Part shown: piece by piece, positions 21,539 to 32,900 of the stretch
Numbering within the stretch: the stretch's first letter is position 1
Layout of the letters: every line of letters starts with the position of its first letter
Assembly: GCA_008694505.1 (NCBI GenBank)
Contig: VZDJ01000046.1
Location: 3,187,959 to 3,251,958, forward strand
Direction: 5' to 3'
Source of the DNA: Cyanoderma ruficeps
Lineage: Eukaryota; Chordata; Aves; Passeriformes; Timaliidae
DNA: 64,000 bases
The notes under the pieces: generated by a model
Databases searched by the model: none
What the model was told of the DNA's origin: nothing
The model's input: only the letters and a program-made list of their open reading frames with translations
Translations under genes and position numbers: made by a program

Positions 21539-24358
21539 CTGCAGGGCACACACACACCACAGCACTGGCAGTGAAAGGAACTTTCTGTTTGCTGTTGTAC
21601 CCAAGAGCTCCACACCTGGAGTCTGAACAAGAGCCTGAAAGCCCAGGCTGCACCACAGGGGTTGTACACAGGCAGTCTCAGAATTCCCTTCATGTGCTGG
21701 CTCAATCCTGGGACTTGGAGTCTGCTTTCCCCCTCCATCATCCTTCAAGGCTGTTCCTAGAGAGCCACAGTGGAGGGACATCCATGCAACAGGAACACGT
21801 CCCTCATGGCAGCTATGACTACTGCAGCTGCACCTAATTACCTGCTCATAAATAAAGCCTAATTACCCAGCACCCAACTTTTCTTCTGCACCCTTGTCCC
21901 AACACAGGGAAAGCAGTTTTCCCTCCAGGTGTTTGGACAGGGATATTTTTGGTACAGAGCTGACAGAAAGGGACAAAGTGTTTACAGCCAGAGCAGGGCT
22001 GACCTGGAGGAGGCACAGAGTGTGCTGCCAGACAAATCTCCTCATACAACCTGCAGGACAAAACCAGAGTGCTGGGATATTTTCATCACAACTGTAGGGC
22101 TTTAGGTTTTCCTGGGGCTGCATAATCTGCAGGATGTGGGGGTGATGGGCTTTTGTGCTGGGTGACATTGGATGGGTTACTGCCTGGTATTAGTTTTTTT
22201 TTTTTAAAGATTATTGAATCCAGATACTTTTAAGATGCCTGTCTTTCAAAAACTGCTCTATGGGAGGAAAGGTCTTTCCTGCAAATCAGGCCATTTTCTG
22301 ATGTGCAAAGCTGTGTTCTGGAACAGGATGTTCCCCAAACACTAGTTACATGTTAAAGGGTTTTTTCAAGTGTTCTACTTTTTAAAAAAGGCCATTAGAA
22401 GAAAAAGGAACCAAAAGTGCTTGGCATCTTTGAAAATCTGAGTGCCTCTGTTTAGTTTTTCAAATATGGAGCTTGACACAGACAGGCTCTGATTTCCAGA
22501 GCATCCATAGATCCTTGGGGGCAGAGGTGGTGAGGGGGCCTATGAGCAGCATTGCTGGGTTCTGAAACTGAGTGTGCCTCTTCCAGCCAGCTACAAGTCA
22601 CCTAAACAGAACATTCCTCTCTGCTGTCCCAGCAGACTCTCAGACTCAAGGACTGCACTGAAAAACATGCTTAGGTCTCTTTAAAGTGCATACAATGGTC
22701 CTGCAAAACCTAATAAACCCTTCTACTGAACAGCTGATCCTTTCTGAAAGAAGGTTGGACATCTGGATGTGAGAAATCAATGTGGTGAAGAGCTTTGTTG
22801 ATAATTAGGCAAAAACTGCAAAATTCTCCATCAGCAGAGAAATGTGGCAACATCTCCCTCTTTATATCCCTAATCTTATCTGTTGGAAGGGTCTCCCCAA
22901 AGGTGTTGTTCATTTTTCCCTGGAGAACTTGTCTGAACCCTCCTTCTTCCTAAGCCTCCACAATTTCATATCAGACAAGAAGATGTTGAAGGATTTCATT
23001 AGGGGAACCTGCACCTATTTGTTTTAGAAAAGATCAGTTTCCTTCTGGGTCCTTTGGGGTTCCACGTGCCCCATTTTAGTGACTTCACCAGGAGCTGGCC
23101 CTGCAGTGTTTTCTTATTGTTGTTTTCACATTTGCCAGTCTCCTTTTCCCACCAGGCTCCAGACTTGCAGGGGAAAACATCCCAGATCAGATACCACAGA
23201 CCCACGGAGCAGCATTGCTTAACGTGACCCATCCTGCAGTGTTTCCACCCGTGTCTGTTCATCCCCCTTTTCCCAGCAGGGTGGAAGGAATTTTGCTCTG
23301 CAGCTCTTGGCAGTTCCGACCTCTGCATTCCCAAGGACACGCTGCCAGGCTCAGCTGAGCACAGATGTGAGAATGTACTGCAGATATTCCCCACTCCTTC
23401 TTCACCATATAAGGGAATGTTGTCCTTCCCAATGCAGGGTGACAGGGGTAGTGTGAATAGCTCCCAGGATTAAGAATGAAATCTGGAGTCTTTCCCCTCC
23501 TCTGCTCATGGGCTTGTGGGCTGGAAAGGATTGTTACCATCTGAAGGGCTGGTGAAATGGGTTGGTGTTCAGCTCCCCAGACTTGTTCCTGCAGTCTGTT
23601 GGCTGGGCTGAAGGGATCTGGAGATCCAGCCTGGATGGAGTCCTCCGAACCAGGGCTGGAGAAGACTGAGACAGCCTGGACACAAAACCTCGCTCCATCC
23701 ACACTAAATAGGGCACTCAAGTCTTCAGGGCTGGAGTCCATCTGGCCCTTCACAGTCACTTAAGCAGAGCTTTCAAATGCAGCTGCCAGGACACCCTCTT
23801 CTGTGCTTTGTGTGCCAAGAAAGTCCAGACCAGCTCCTGTCTGCAAGGGACACGAGTTCAGTGCCTATAAACCAACCCCAGCAGCTGGTCATGGCCAGGG
23901 AAACCTCATGGATGTAGGAAGAGTGTGGGGAAGGGATCCCATAGCCCTACCTCTGCCCTAGGAATTTGTGCAAGAGGGATAAGCTGGGAGATAATTTTAA
24001 CAGCATCTTGGAAGTGAGTGAGCTTCTGACAGAACATGCAGAGCTGTTGCATTGATGAGAGAGGAACCAGAGGTCTTGGGCAGTCTGTTAGGATGGTGCC
24101 TTGAAAGGTCCTCCAAGGTGTTCCAGAGGGAGAAAAACTCTTTGGCACTGTGTTGGGATGACTGAAACAGCCTCCAAGGTGTCCCAAAGGGAGCAGAGGC
24201 CTTAGGAGCTGTGTTGAGATGACTGAAACAGCCTCCAAGGTGGCCCACAGCAGGTGAGTCTCAGCTGTGACATGAGTGTGCTCCTGGTGCCAGGCTTTCA
24301 GCAAGGTGAAGGCACAGCCCAGAGCACCTGAATTCAAACCACTGTGACCCAGACTTAC
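21539..24358 (-). other. gene 1 intron 1
   Basis: It contains a 61-bp tandem repeat about 100 bases from the exon 1 donor. Otherwise unique sequence. Confidence 0.4.
24070..24254. repeat. 61-bp tandem minisatellite, about three degenerate units
   Basis: The phrase CCTCCAAGGTG recurs at 24110, 24171 and 24232 with an exact 61-base spacing. The intervening segments are similar (TGTTGGGATGACTGAAACAG and TGTTGAGATGACTGAAACAG), and a weaker partial unit lies to the left. Confidence 0.8.
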
Positions 24359-24391
24359 CTCTGAGGTTGGCCCCGTGCCTGCTGTGTCCAT
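24359..24391 (-). CDS. gene 1, exon 1 with start codon
   Basis: Eleven codons (MDTAGTGPTSE) run from an ATG with a good context (A at -3, G at +4) to a consensus donor (GAG|GTAAGTCT), phase 0. An in-frame stop lies about 60 bases upstream, so this ATG is the plausible start if the exon is first in the message. A TATA-like element (ATAAAATA) sits 60-70 bases upstream of the ATG. Downstream phase agrees with the exon at 21470. Confidence 0.35.
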
Positions 24392-24452
24392 GCTGCCTTG
24401 TGTGGGCAATATTGCCAGTCCCTGGCTGAAGCTGGGCCACCCTCCTCTGGTT

Positions 24453-24460
24453 GTATTTTA
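24453..24460 (-). promoter_or_regulatory. TATA-like element upstream of gene 1 ATG
   Basis: Minus-strand ATAAAATA lies 62-70 bases before the ATG at 24391, a spacing that would allow a short 5' leader. Such motifs are common by chance. Confidence 0.2.
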
Positions 24461-25411
24461 TGTCTGATTACTCTCCAGCCTTCTCTCCTTTGTCCTGTCA
24501 GTTCAGCCCCGCTGGGAGCTGGACCTCTTTTCAAATGCCTGGCTGGTCTCCCAGAAGCAGCACAACACCATTGTGATGTGTAATTAGGCTGGAATTCTCC
24601 TCCAACCCCCTTTTTTTTTAATTTAAATTACACCAATCCTTGAGTATGCAAGAGGTTATAAACTAAAGGAGAAGAGGGCACTCACACTTTTTCCCTCCAA
24701 AATGTAACCTTTTAATATTTTACCTGAACACTGGAAAAATATCATCAGTGATAAAGCCTGACACTGGAAGAGAACAAGTCTTGGAAAGATGGAGTAGGGC
24801 AATGCTCCTCTTGTGAATAAGTTGTGGCAGAAGAAGTGTTGAGTGAGTTTACCAAAGCCACCTGGCACAGGAAGAGTAAAAGGGATAAAAAAGTAGCACT
24901 TCCAAGATCAGTCCTAATCCTTTGTCCCCTGGCCAACACCTAAATGGCTCCAACATATGATCAGGGCTTCATCTTTCATGGACACTTATTCAAAGCAGAC
25001 TGTAGCCAGACATCAAAACAATACAAAATGCTGTGCAGTAGTGCCAACCTGGATCTTGCCTGTAGTGGCCGAAGTCCAAGGAAAGCACTGAAGGACTTTC
25101 AGATGTTGGTTCAGACAAATCCCTGGACTCTTTAAGTTGACCATCTCAAATAACCTCTTCTACCAGCTGGGAAGTGGCAGCTGTGTCTGTAAGGTTACTG
25201 CAGTCACCCCTTCTGAAAACAGCAACTGTTTAAATTCGTGAGGTGTTTTGACCTAATGTAGGATAGACAGATCCCATCAAAGAGCCCAGGACACTTTTAC
25301 TTCCCCACAGGAATGATTTCTCTCCCTCTTTGGTATCCAGTCTGCACAACTTAAATGCTCCACATCAATCTCTGCCATCACAAAGACTCCAAGCTGCATC
25401 TGCAATGGAAA

Positions 25412-25640
25412 CACAGAATCATGGAATGGTTTGAGTTGTGAGGGACTTAAAGATCGTCTAATTCCAACCCCCTGCGATGGGCACGGACACCTTCCACTAT
25501 CCCAGGTTACTCCAAGCCCCTTCCAACTTGGCTTTGGACACTTCCAGGGATGTGGCAGCCACAACTTCTCTGGGCAACCTGTGCCAGGGCCTCCCCATCC
25601 TCATTGTAGAGTTTCTCAGTGTAGCTCCAGGTACTCCAGT
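25412..25640 (-). mobile_element. CR1 LINE, 5'-truncated 3' end
   Basis: Reverse-complement CR1 terminus (CAGAATCATGGAATGG), then agggacttaaagatcgtcta, accccctgcgatgggcacgg, cttccactatcccaggttac and cacttccagggatgtgg. Minus-strand copy. Confidence 0.92.
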
Positions 25641-26524
25641 TGATAATGTGACCCAGGAGACAGAGGGTCTTAAAAGATATGAGGTATTTCTAGGAATTTC
25701 CCACTTTGTCTGCATATTTTAAGGGTGTATAAACGCATGGAAAAATACAGATATAGGCAAAGATTCATGGAAAATGTCAGGTCCCCCTGATACCCATTGC
25801 CTTGGGTTGGCCCTGTCCTCCACACTAAACCAAAACCAACCTCCTTCCCGAATATGCTGATTGGTGAAGCATCATCAGAGCAGCTCTCCAGCTGCCTGAC
25901 ATGGTTAGACCCCATCCTGTTCCTTGTCAGTGTTAATCTAATCTGTATTAACAGAAAGGCAAGTTACTGTGAAGATGAAGTCAAAGCACTAAAAGGTAAG
26001 AGCCACATGACTTTTTTCTCTCTGTATTGGTTTCTGTGGCAGTGACAGATTTCAGATTACAGGTCCAACTCAATGTCTGTCAGAAGGATGAAATTCTTGA
26101 GTATCTCCTGCTAGGAAGCACAGCTGAGATCCTCCTGAGTGCCTGAGCTGATCCCTGTTTTAGGTGTTCATACCTCTCAGCCCCCTCAGCAGACCCTCAT
26201 GCTCACCAAGGAGGTGGTTGTCACACCAGTGGGGGTTATCTGGGGACTTGGTGGCAGCTAAGAATTTAACCTTGATGTCCCCCCTGCCAAGGATGTGAGT
26301 CTCTTGTGCTCCCTGTTTTAGGGTCACGCACAAGAAAGCCCAGATCCTTATGCTGATGAGGTTTGTCATCTCTATCAAACCTCAGAAAGTCCCAGTGCTT
26401 AGTTTGTGACCCTTCCCCTCACTTAAATGATGTGCTGTCACTGTAGATTGGTACCAACCCTGGCAAGGGCATAGTGAGAGTGGAAGGATGAGGGAGGGAA
26501 GTACAGTGTGAAGGTTCTGGCTTC

Positions 26525-26990
26525 TTTTTCTGCCAAGGTTTGGATTAATAGCACGAGAGACAACGTTTGTGTTCAGACTTGGTGTTTATTAACTTTTATC
26601 TGTATTACAGGCTCACAAGCCGTGAGTTCTGCAGTACCTCTAGCTAACAAGGTGCAAAATGGAGCACCTCTCTGTATCTACAAGGTCTTTTCAAGGACAA
26701 TCTGTCCAACTGTGAAATGCCACTGAAATTATTTTTACTTTGAACCCAATAACTAATCACTTGAAATCCGCAATGTGGACTTTATTAACCAATTACAGAA
26801 AATCACCCAAACCTATGAAGAACAAGGAAGAAGAACAAGGAAGAAGAACAAGGAAGAAGAAGGTGAAGAAGAAGGACTTAGGCAATGCCCCAAATCCTCC
26901 ATCTTGCTCCATATATTACTACATACTAAAATCTTAAACCTAAGTTTCCAGAATTCCAACAGCACAAGGTAGGTTCAGTCCTCCAAAAAG
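26525..26990 (-). mobile_element. LTR-like retroelement fragment (old endogenous retrovirus)
   Basis: The sequence, including gacaacgtttgtgttcagac, aggctcacaagccgtgagtt, ggactttattaaccaattac and gccccaaatcctccatcttg, matches my memory of a repeated LTR-type element in songbird genomes. A minus-strand AATAAA near the left end suggests minus orientation. No viral genes are present. I cannot confirm family or exact ends without a repeat library. Confidence 0.45.
26817..26876. repeat. 13-bp purine repeat inside the LTR-like element
   Basis: The unit GAAGAAGAACAAG is repeated about four times and then degrades to GAA triplets. Confidence 0.85.
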
Positions 26991-29900
26991 TTTCTCATCA
27001 TCCAGAAAAGGAAGAAAGAAGAGAGTTTAGGAGGCTTGGTAACATTCTGTAGCTCCCAAATGCTGCTTAGCAGCTCAGTGACTTCCAGGCTCTTCAGAAG
27101 TCCCTCACCTGGAGGTCTGGACATCCCACAACACACCCTGGATCTCTGCTCCAGCTAACAGAACCTAAAACAGGACCTGACCCAAGTGTCATCTTAGTCT
27201 GTGGATTTCTTTGCTCAGCTCTGGATTTTAATTTTTTTACTTTCTTTGAGAAGACTCTCACTGAAATTAGAGGGGTTGTCTTGAAGTGACTTCTGTTGAG
27301 TGCAGGTTGTATCTGGAGGAGCATCACTATAACGTGTTGTAATGTGTTGACCCTGACTGGATACCAGACACTCATCAAAGCTGCTCTATCACTCTCCTTC
27401 TCAGCTGAATAAGCTTCTGTAGCTGGGCCTGGCAGAAAGAAAATATGGATGGGAAGTCCTCAGCTGTAATGCACGTATTGGTCCCTTGGTGCAAACCAGA
27501 CTGGTTTTCCAGCGTGCTTGAGTTATGCATCACCCACAGCCAGTCACAAAATGACACCGGATCTTTCCCAAGAATATATGAGGTTTAAACATACTTTTTT
27601 TAGTGAGAAGCAAGTGGTTTTTTTTTTCCTAAATTGCTGTTCCATCAAGCACATCTGTTGAGCACTGAAGTCTTGAGCTTAAAAATGGGCCTCACCTCTC
27701 AGAAATCTTCTTCCCCAATGTCTGAGACAATTCTGTGTTGGGTCTGACAGGAGCAACGTGGGCATATTGGTGTCAAGAATAGATCAGGGCCATGATACTC
27801 TTCTTGAGGTGAGAGCTGGCTCTTAGTGGGACCTCTCTGTCCAGGCAGTGCCAGGTACGTGTCCCCAGATGGAGGATTAAAAGTCAGGACATTGAGGCAC
27901 ATGAAGCTGGTAGAGAAAAAATGTGAAGGTAGGAGACAAACAGGCAAAGTGAACCACACCCAATGTGTGCTCCAGCTGCGTGAATTTAGGCACCTGCATT
28001 TTATTTTTGAGATACTGTAAGTGAATTTGAAGTTGAAATGCAATTCTTTAGTTCTGAGAAGATGCCTATGACAATCTCACTTCTTTACAGCCCAAATAAT
28101 TCTTAAGGCTCTTGCTCAGCAGGCAGAGTATCAGCATATCTCAGAGATGTACCACATCTATTGAAATTCCTGGTATCTACAGGAGAGCAAAGAGAAATGG
28201 AACACTCTGCTCTGATTATTTTTTTCCAAGCCATATCCGGGATTATTTTCTCTGTTACAGTTCCTGCTATAATATTTATACTCATGTCATAAATGAGGAT
28301 GAGGATTTATTGTAGGGTGGCTGTACATCCTGATTTGGCTGGAGATTGTTCCATGGGACCAAGGACATTCCCACCATTCTGAAAATAACCCTTGGGGTTC
28401 TTGGTTTTAATCAGGACATGAACTTTCTCCTGTATCTCTTGAAGTCACCCCTGGGAACCTTCCCATCACAGCAGAGCCCATCTGTGGTGTTGGCTCCAGT
28501 TCTAGGGACATAATCTGATAGAGTGTGAGCCCCATTCCCTGGCACGTGGTGTGTGTGTCATGGTCCATGTATTTCCACTTTTTAACACTTTTTCAATCTG
28601 TTATAAACCAATCTAAAGAGATCAAACCATTTCGAGGTGCCCATTTTGATTGTCACTTCTTGTTGGCTCTGCTCCGGAGAAACCACCCTTGATAGATGAG
28701 GCAATTACCTGTTTCTTTTTTATCTACATGGACCATGAAGTGGAGCAGAGTAAAGTACTCCAGATAGGAGCAATACTAATGATTCCGTGTTTGATGGCTT
28801 AATGACAAAGTCAGCTCTCTCTGGCTGGGGGTGACTGGGAGAGAAAAGCCACCTGTGCTGCTCCTGCTGAGGGGTGTGGGGGGACATCCCAGGGGGGTGT
28901 GGCTGGGTACATCCTCACATGTAACTGCTCAAGTGACAGATGTCCTAAAGCCCTGTCAGCCTCAACAGAGCTCAGTCTGCTCACAGCCACAGAGAATCCA
29001 TCACCTTGCATTGGGAATTCTGCTGCCATTCATCAAGTGATATCTCAGCTGTGACTACTTGTCAGAGAAATTTTACTGAGGATGCTTTATCCCCTTACAA
29101 CCTCCTCTGGACACCTTGATTTACAGCCTCCAGCTCTCAGCCCAGATGGAGCAGGTGATGCAGCCTGAGCAAGCTGGGGAAATGCTGCTGTCACCCACTC
29201 GTGGGATGGCAGCAAGAACCACCTGCTTTCCTTTGTCCCTGGGACCATGGTGGCTCAGAAGTGCTGGACTGTAAGAGGAGGAAAGAGGAATAGTGCTGGG
29301 GACCAGCTCTCTGCTGTGCCTCATCCAGCAGGCACCTCCTGCACATTGATGTCCTGGGCATGGTGTTACAGCAATTCTCCCTTGTGGGCTCTGGATAAAG
29401 GCCCTGCTCCTTTTGCTGACCCCTGTTCCCTGTCCACTGTCTTGTTCTTGCTTTGCCCTTTGGCACAGGGTGAATGACTCTGGGTCTGCCCCCTCCTCCT
29501 GCTTGCTGAGGCTCAGGCTGTGAGCACAGGGAAGAGATGTTCCATCTCTGAAGTGGTTTCCCCTCGGGAGTCAGCGGCTCTGTGGATGTGGGCTCTGGCA
29601 TCTCACACATCCCTGCGCCAGAGCAACGGGCTGGGCAGTGCAGCCCCACCACAGGCACCAAGCACCTCTCTGTGGCTTTGCATATCTGTGCATCTCATCC
29701 ATCTCTGCCCCCTCTGGCTCTGGCACAGTTGACCCCACACGTGCCTGTCACATTTTCTGGTGTGTGTTGGTTTATGCAGGGGCTGGAGCAGGCTGTGGGC
29801 ATGTGGCTGGCCAGGGCAGGGAGGGAGGAGAACACCACCTGTATTCACAGTCCTCTGGGGCAGGTAGGAAGAAGATGATTTTCAGCTAAAAGGGTAGTAA

Positions 29901-32900
29901 ATATTAATTTCACATCTGCCAGTATGACTAGCACGGTGTTTGCAATTCTCTAAAGCCACGAGGCAGATTCCCTGCTCCTGCTGGAGGCACAGGTCCAGCC
30001 CTTGTCAGGACCTCTGGGCACAGCCTGGCTCTGTGAGTGCTCCTGTATGGCTTGTGGTGAGCCAAAAGCCCCAGAGAGGCAGGACAGGTGAATGCAGCCC
30101 CAGGACAGGTATTACCACTGTGCTGGCTGTCTCTGCACAGACCTGCTCAGCCCACAGCATGGGCTGCACTGGCCGAGAGCTGTTTATGAGACACTGTGAC
30201 CCTCTGCCTGCAGAATCTGGGCGCTGCTGTTCTTGAATCACCCCTGAAGAACTCCTGAGAGAGGCGCTAAGTCAGAGGGCAGCTGGAGAGGAATTAACAT
30301 GAGTGACCAGATTGTATTGGTAATCAGTACAAACCACATCAGGCATGCAGGATATGGAGAGCCAGGGCATTGATCATTATTAAAAATCCCCATTCCTTTA
30401 TTTCCTTACCCAGGTGTGGGGTGTGAGGAAGTATTTCTTGGCATGTGTTTGGGCCATCTCATTATTCACAAATGACAGAGCGAGGCAAAGGGAGTGAATT
30501 ATGTTGGCCTTTGCAGACGAGTGGCAATAAAATAAGTTTATGGTACCGCCTCCTGTACCATCACATATTTATGTCCCATATTTATCTTGCTTTTTTAGCT
30601 GTTTGTGCTTGCTTGTCTTGCAAGGCCATCCCACCTCCATTCCCTGAGACCAGCAAAGGGATAAATTCTGATATTGCAGCTTGTTCTGGGCAGCACTGGA
30701 ACTCCCTGGAGACATCCAGGCAAAAATTTTTCTGGCATCGGTAAGGGACAACTGAGTTTTATTCTGGCTTCCTATAGGTACAAGCCAAGTGGCTCTGCAG
30801 ACCCTTTCTGGGGCTGGGTCCAGCCTCTCTCAGCAGTTTGGGATAGGACCTGCTCAGCAGCCTGCTGAGATCGTGAACAATAAATGGTGCAGCCCATGGG
30901 TTCCTGCTCTGGAAGGAAGGGCTCCGCTGAATGTTTGTGCATCATCACATTCCCATGGCCAAGGACAGTTTGGTTCCTTGAAATCTGGCAGCACAAGAGT
31001 TTCTGCATCTTGTGGAAGGTCCAACACCCAGGTGTCAAATCTGGTCAGAGGGAAAAACACTGATGGGAGTCACACTGTCATCTTTAAAGCCAGGAATGAA
31101 ATTTTGGCTGTGTCCTCACCCAGAGGGGTCAAATGCACGGCTTTCTTTATAGATCCCAACTCTGTTTCCCCCCCATTTTTCTGTTCCCTGGCTGGCCATG
31201 TGCAGCCACAAGACAAAGACATGAAAGCACAGCCCTTTGTGCCATCTGACAGCAGCACACAGCCCCCATCTGTCCCCCAGGGTCCCTCTGCAGCCTGACC
31301 CCTCCATTGTGCTCCAGCCCTGTCTGCAGGGCAGTGGTTTGCCTTTGCACATATGAATTACCTGTGGAAGGACAGACATCTGTAAAGATGCAAAGTAAAG
31401 GACACTAAATTACCACGAACAGGGCTTTTGATTTCACTTCGTGTGGGTGTAGCAATGACTCTTCTCCAAGTTGTCTCTGCTTCCCTTTCCTGAGTTATTG
31501 ACATATATTCCCTTTTGCTGCCAGCTTTGACAGCTGCTGCTAACTCAGCCAGCACTCATCTCTCAACCCTGAATAATCAAGTGACTGGGACAGCTAACAG
31601 AAGGACAGTCTCCCTCTAGGACATGATGGTGCTGATGTACAAATGGGTTCACACGCAAACGAGGTCGAAAAGGAGAGGACCAGGTGGGCAAGGTGTGTAT
31701 GCTGGTACACGGTGATTTTAAACACATGATAACAAAATTTCTGCTGCAGTATTAATCCTTGTGACTGCCCGTATCAGCCTTGCATGCTCGGTGTGGCTCT
31801 GCTCTGTCCAATTCATCTGCATCCCTCTCCTGCACACAGGAGCAGGGGAGAGGCTGCAGGACAGCCAGATTTGTCCTTTCCATGCCCTACGTAGTGATGC
31901 TAAGGTGGTAAGACAAGCAAAATAGTGAAGTTCTAGCTCCCTCAGGGTTCCATCAAGAGGGAAATCCCATCCTACCTGCAAGGATAAGCCCCTGGACAGC
32001 AGGGATTTAGTAGCATTTTGGTAGTGACTGCCTCACTCTATCACACCAACCCATCCTAAGTCCCAGGTCCTGCTGATTTTTACCAAAATGCTGAGTGACA
32101 CCCAGACAATTGGAAATACTGTGGTATTTCCTTGGTGGCGTTACTGTGGAAGACTCAAGGAGTGTCACCAGATGCTTATTACAACCTTGTTCCTCCCTCG
32201 ATGCTGTCTCTCAAACTTGGCGCTCCTGCCAGCCAGCTCCAGAAATTCTGCCCTGAAAGACGTCATGGATGTGCCCAGCAGGACTTGCCTACACACAGCA
32301 AGTGTTTATGTGCCTGCAGGAGCCAAAATATTCCCTTTCCCACCGAGTACCCGGGGCACGGAGCAAGGCGGCCACATCTACCTGGAGCCCTGGAAATTTT
32401 TAACATAAAAATGATTTGATTGATTTGGGGAGGGAGAAAGAAACACAAAAGGCCTTAAGATTTCACTGATTTCTCCTGGGACTCTTTTCTGTACACAAAG
32501 TGTTTCCTGCTCTGTTCTTGGAAGCATTACCCTTGGCTGGGCCTGGCCTTTAAAACATTACCAGCTGTATGCAAAATAGAGTGCAAAGTGCCAAAAAGCC
32601 CCGCGGGCTATTTACATTTGGCTGGAGCTTGCTGTGTTGGCCAAGCTACAGAGATACTTTGTTCATGGGCCTTGCAAGGAAAGCAGCTACTTCAAGCTGT
32701 TTGGTCCTGTTTATACACAGAGTTACCATGGAAGTCCCCAGGCCCCACAGCTTTGCATACTCACATATCCAGGGTGTATTTTTCCGGGACCTGATTTCTC
32801 TCCCCTCTCACTTGGCCAGGATTCAGTAGGAAGTTCTGGGATGAGGTTCTGGGGTGGATATGGGATGCAAACTCATTCATGTCCGTGGTGAAGGATTTCC

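Noticed and set aside
23259..23759. 167-codon minus-strand open frame
   Set aside because: Lies in gene 1 intron 1 without usable splice sites or recognisable protein features.
25955..25995. 41-base plus-strand segment with good acceptor and donor (KASYCEDEVKALK)
   Set aside because: No neighbouring exon with compatible phase. Treated as a pseudo-exon.
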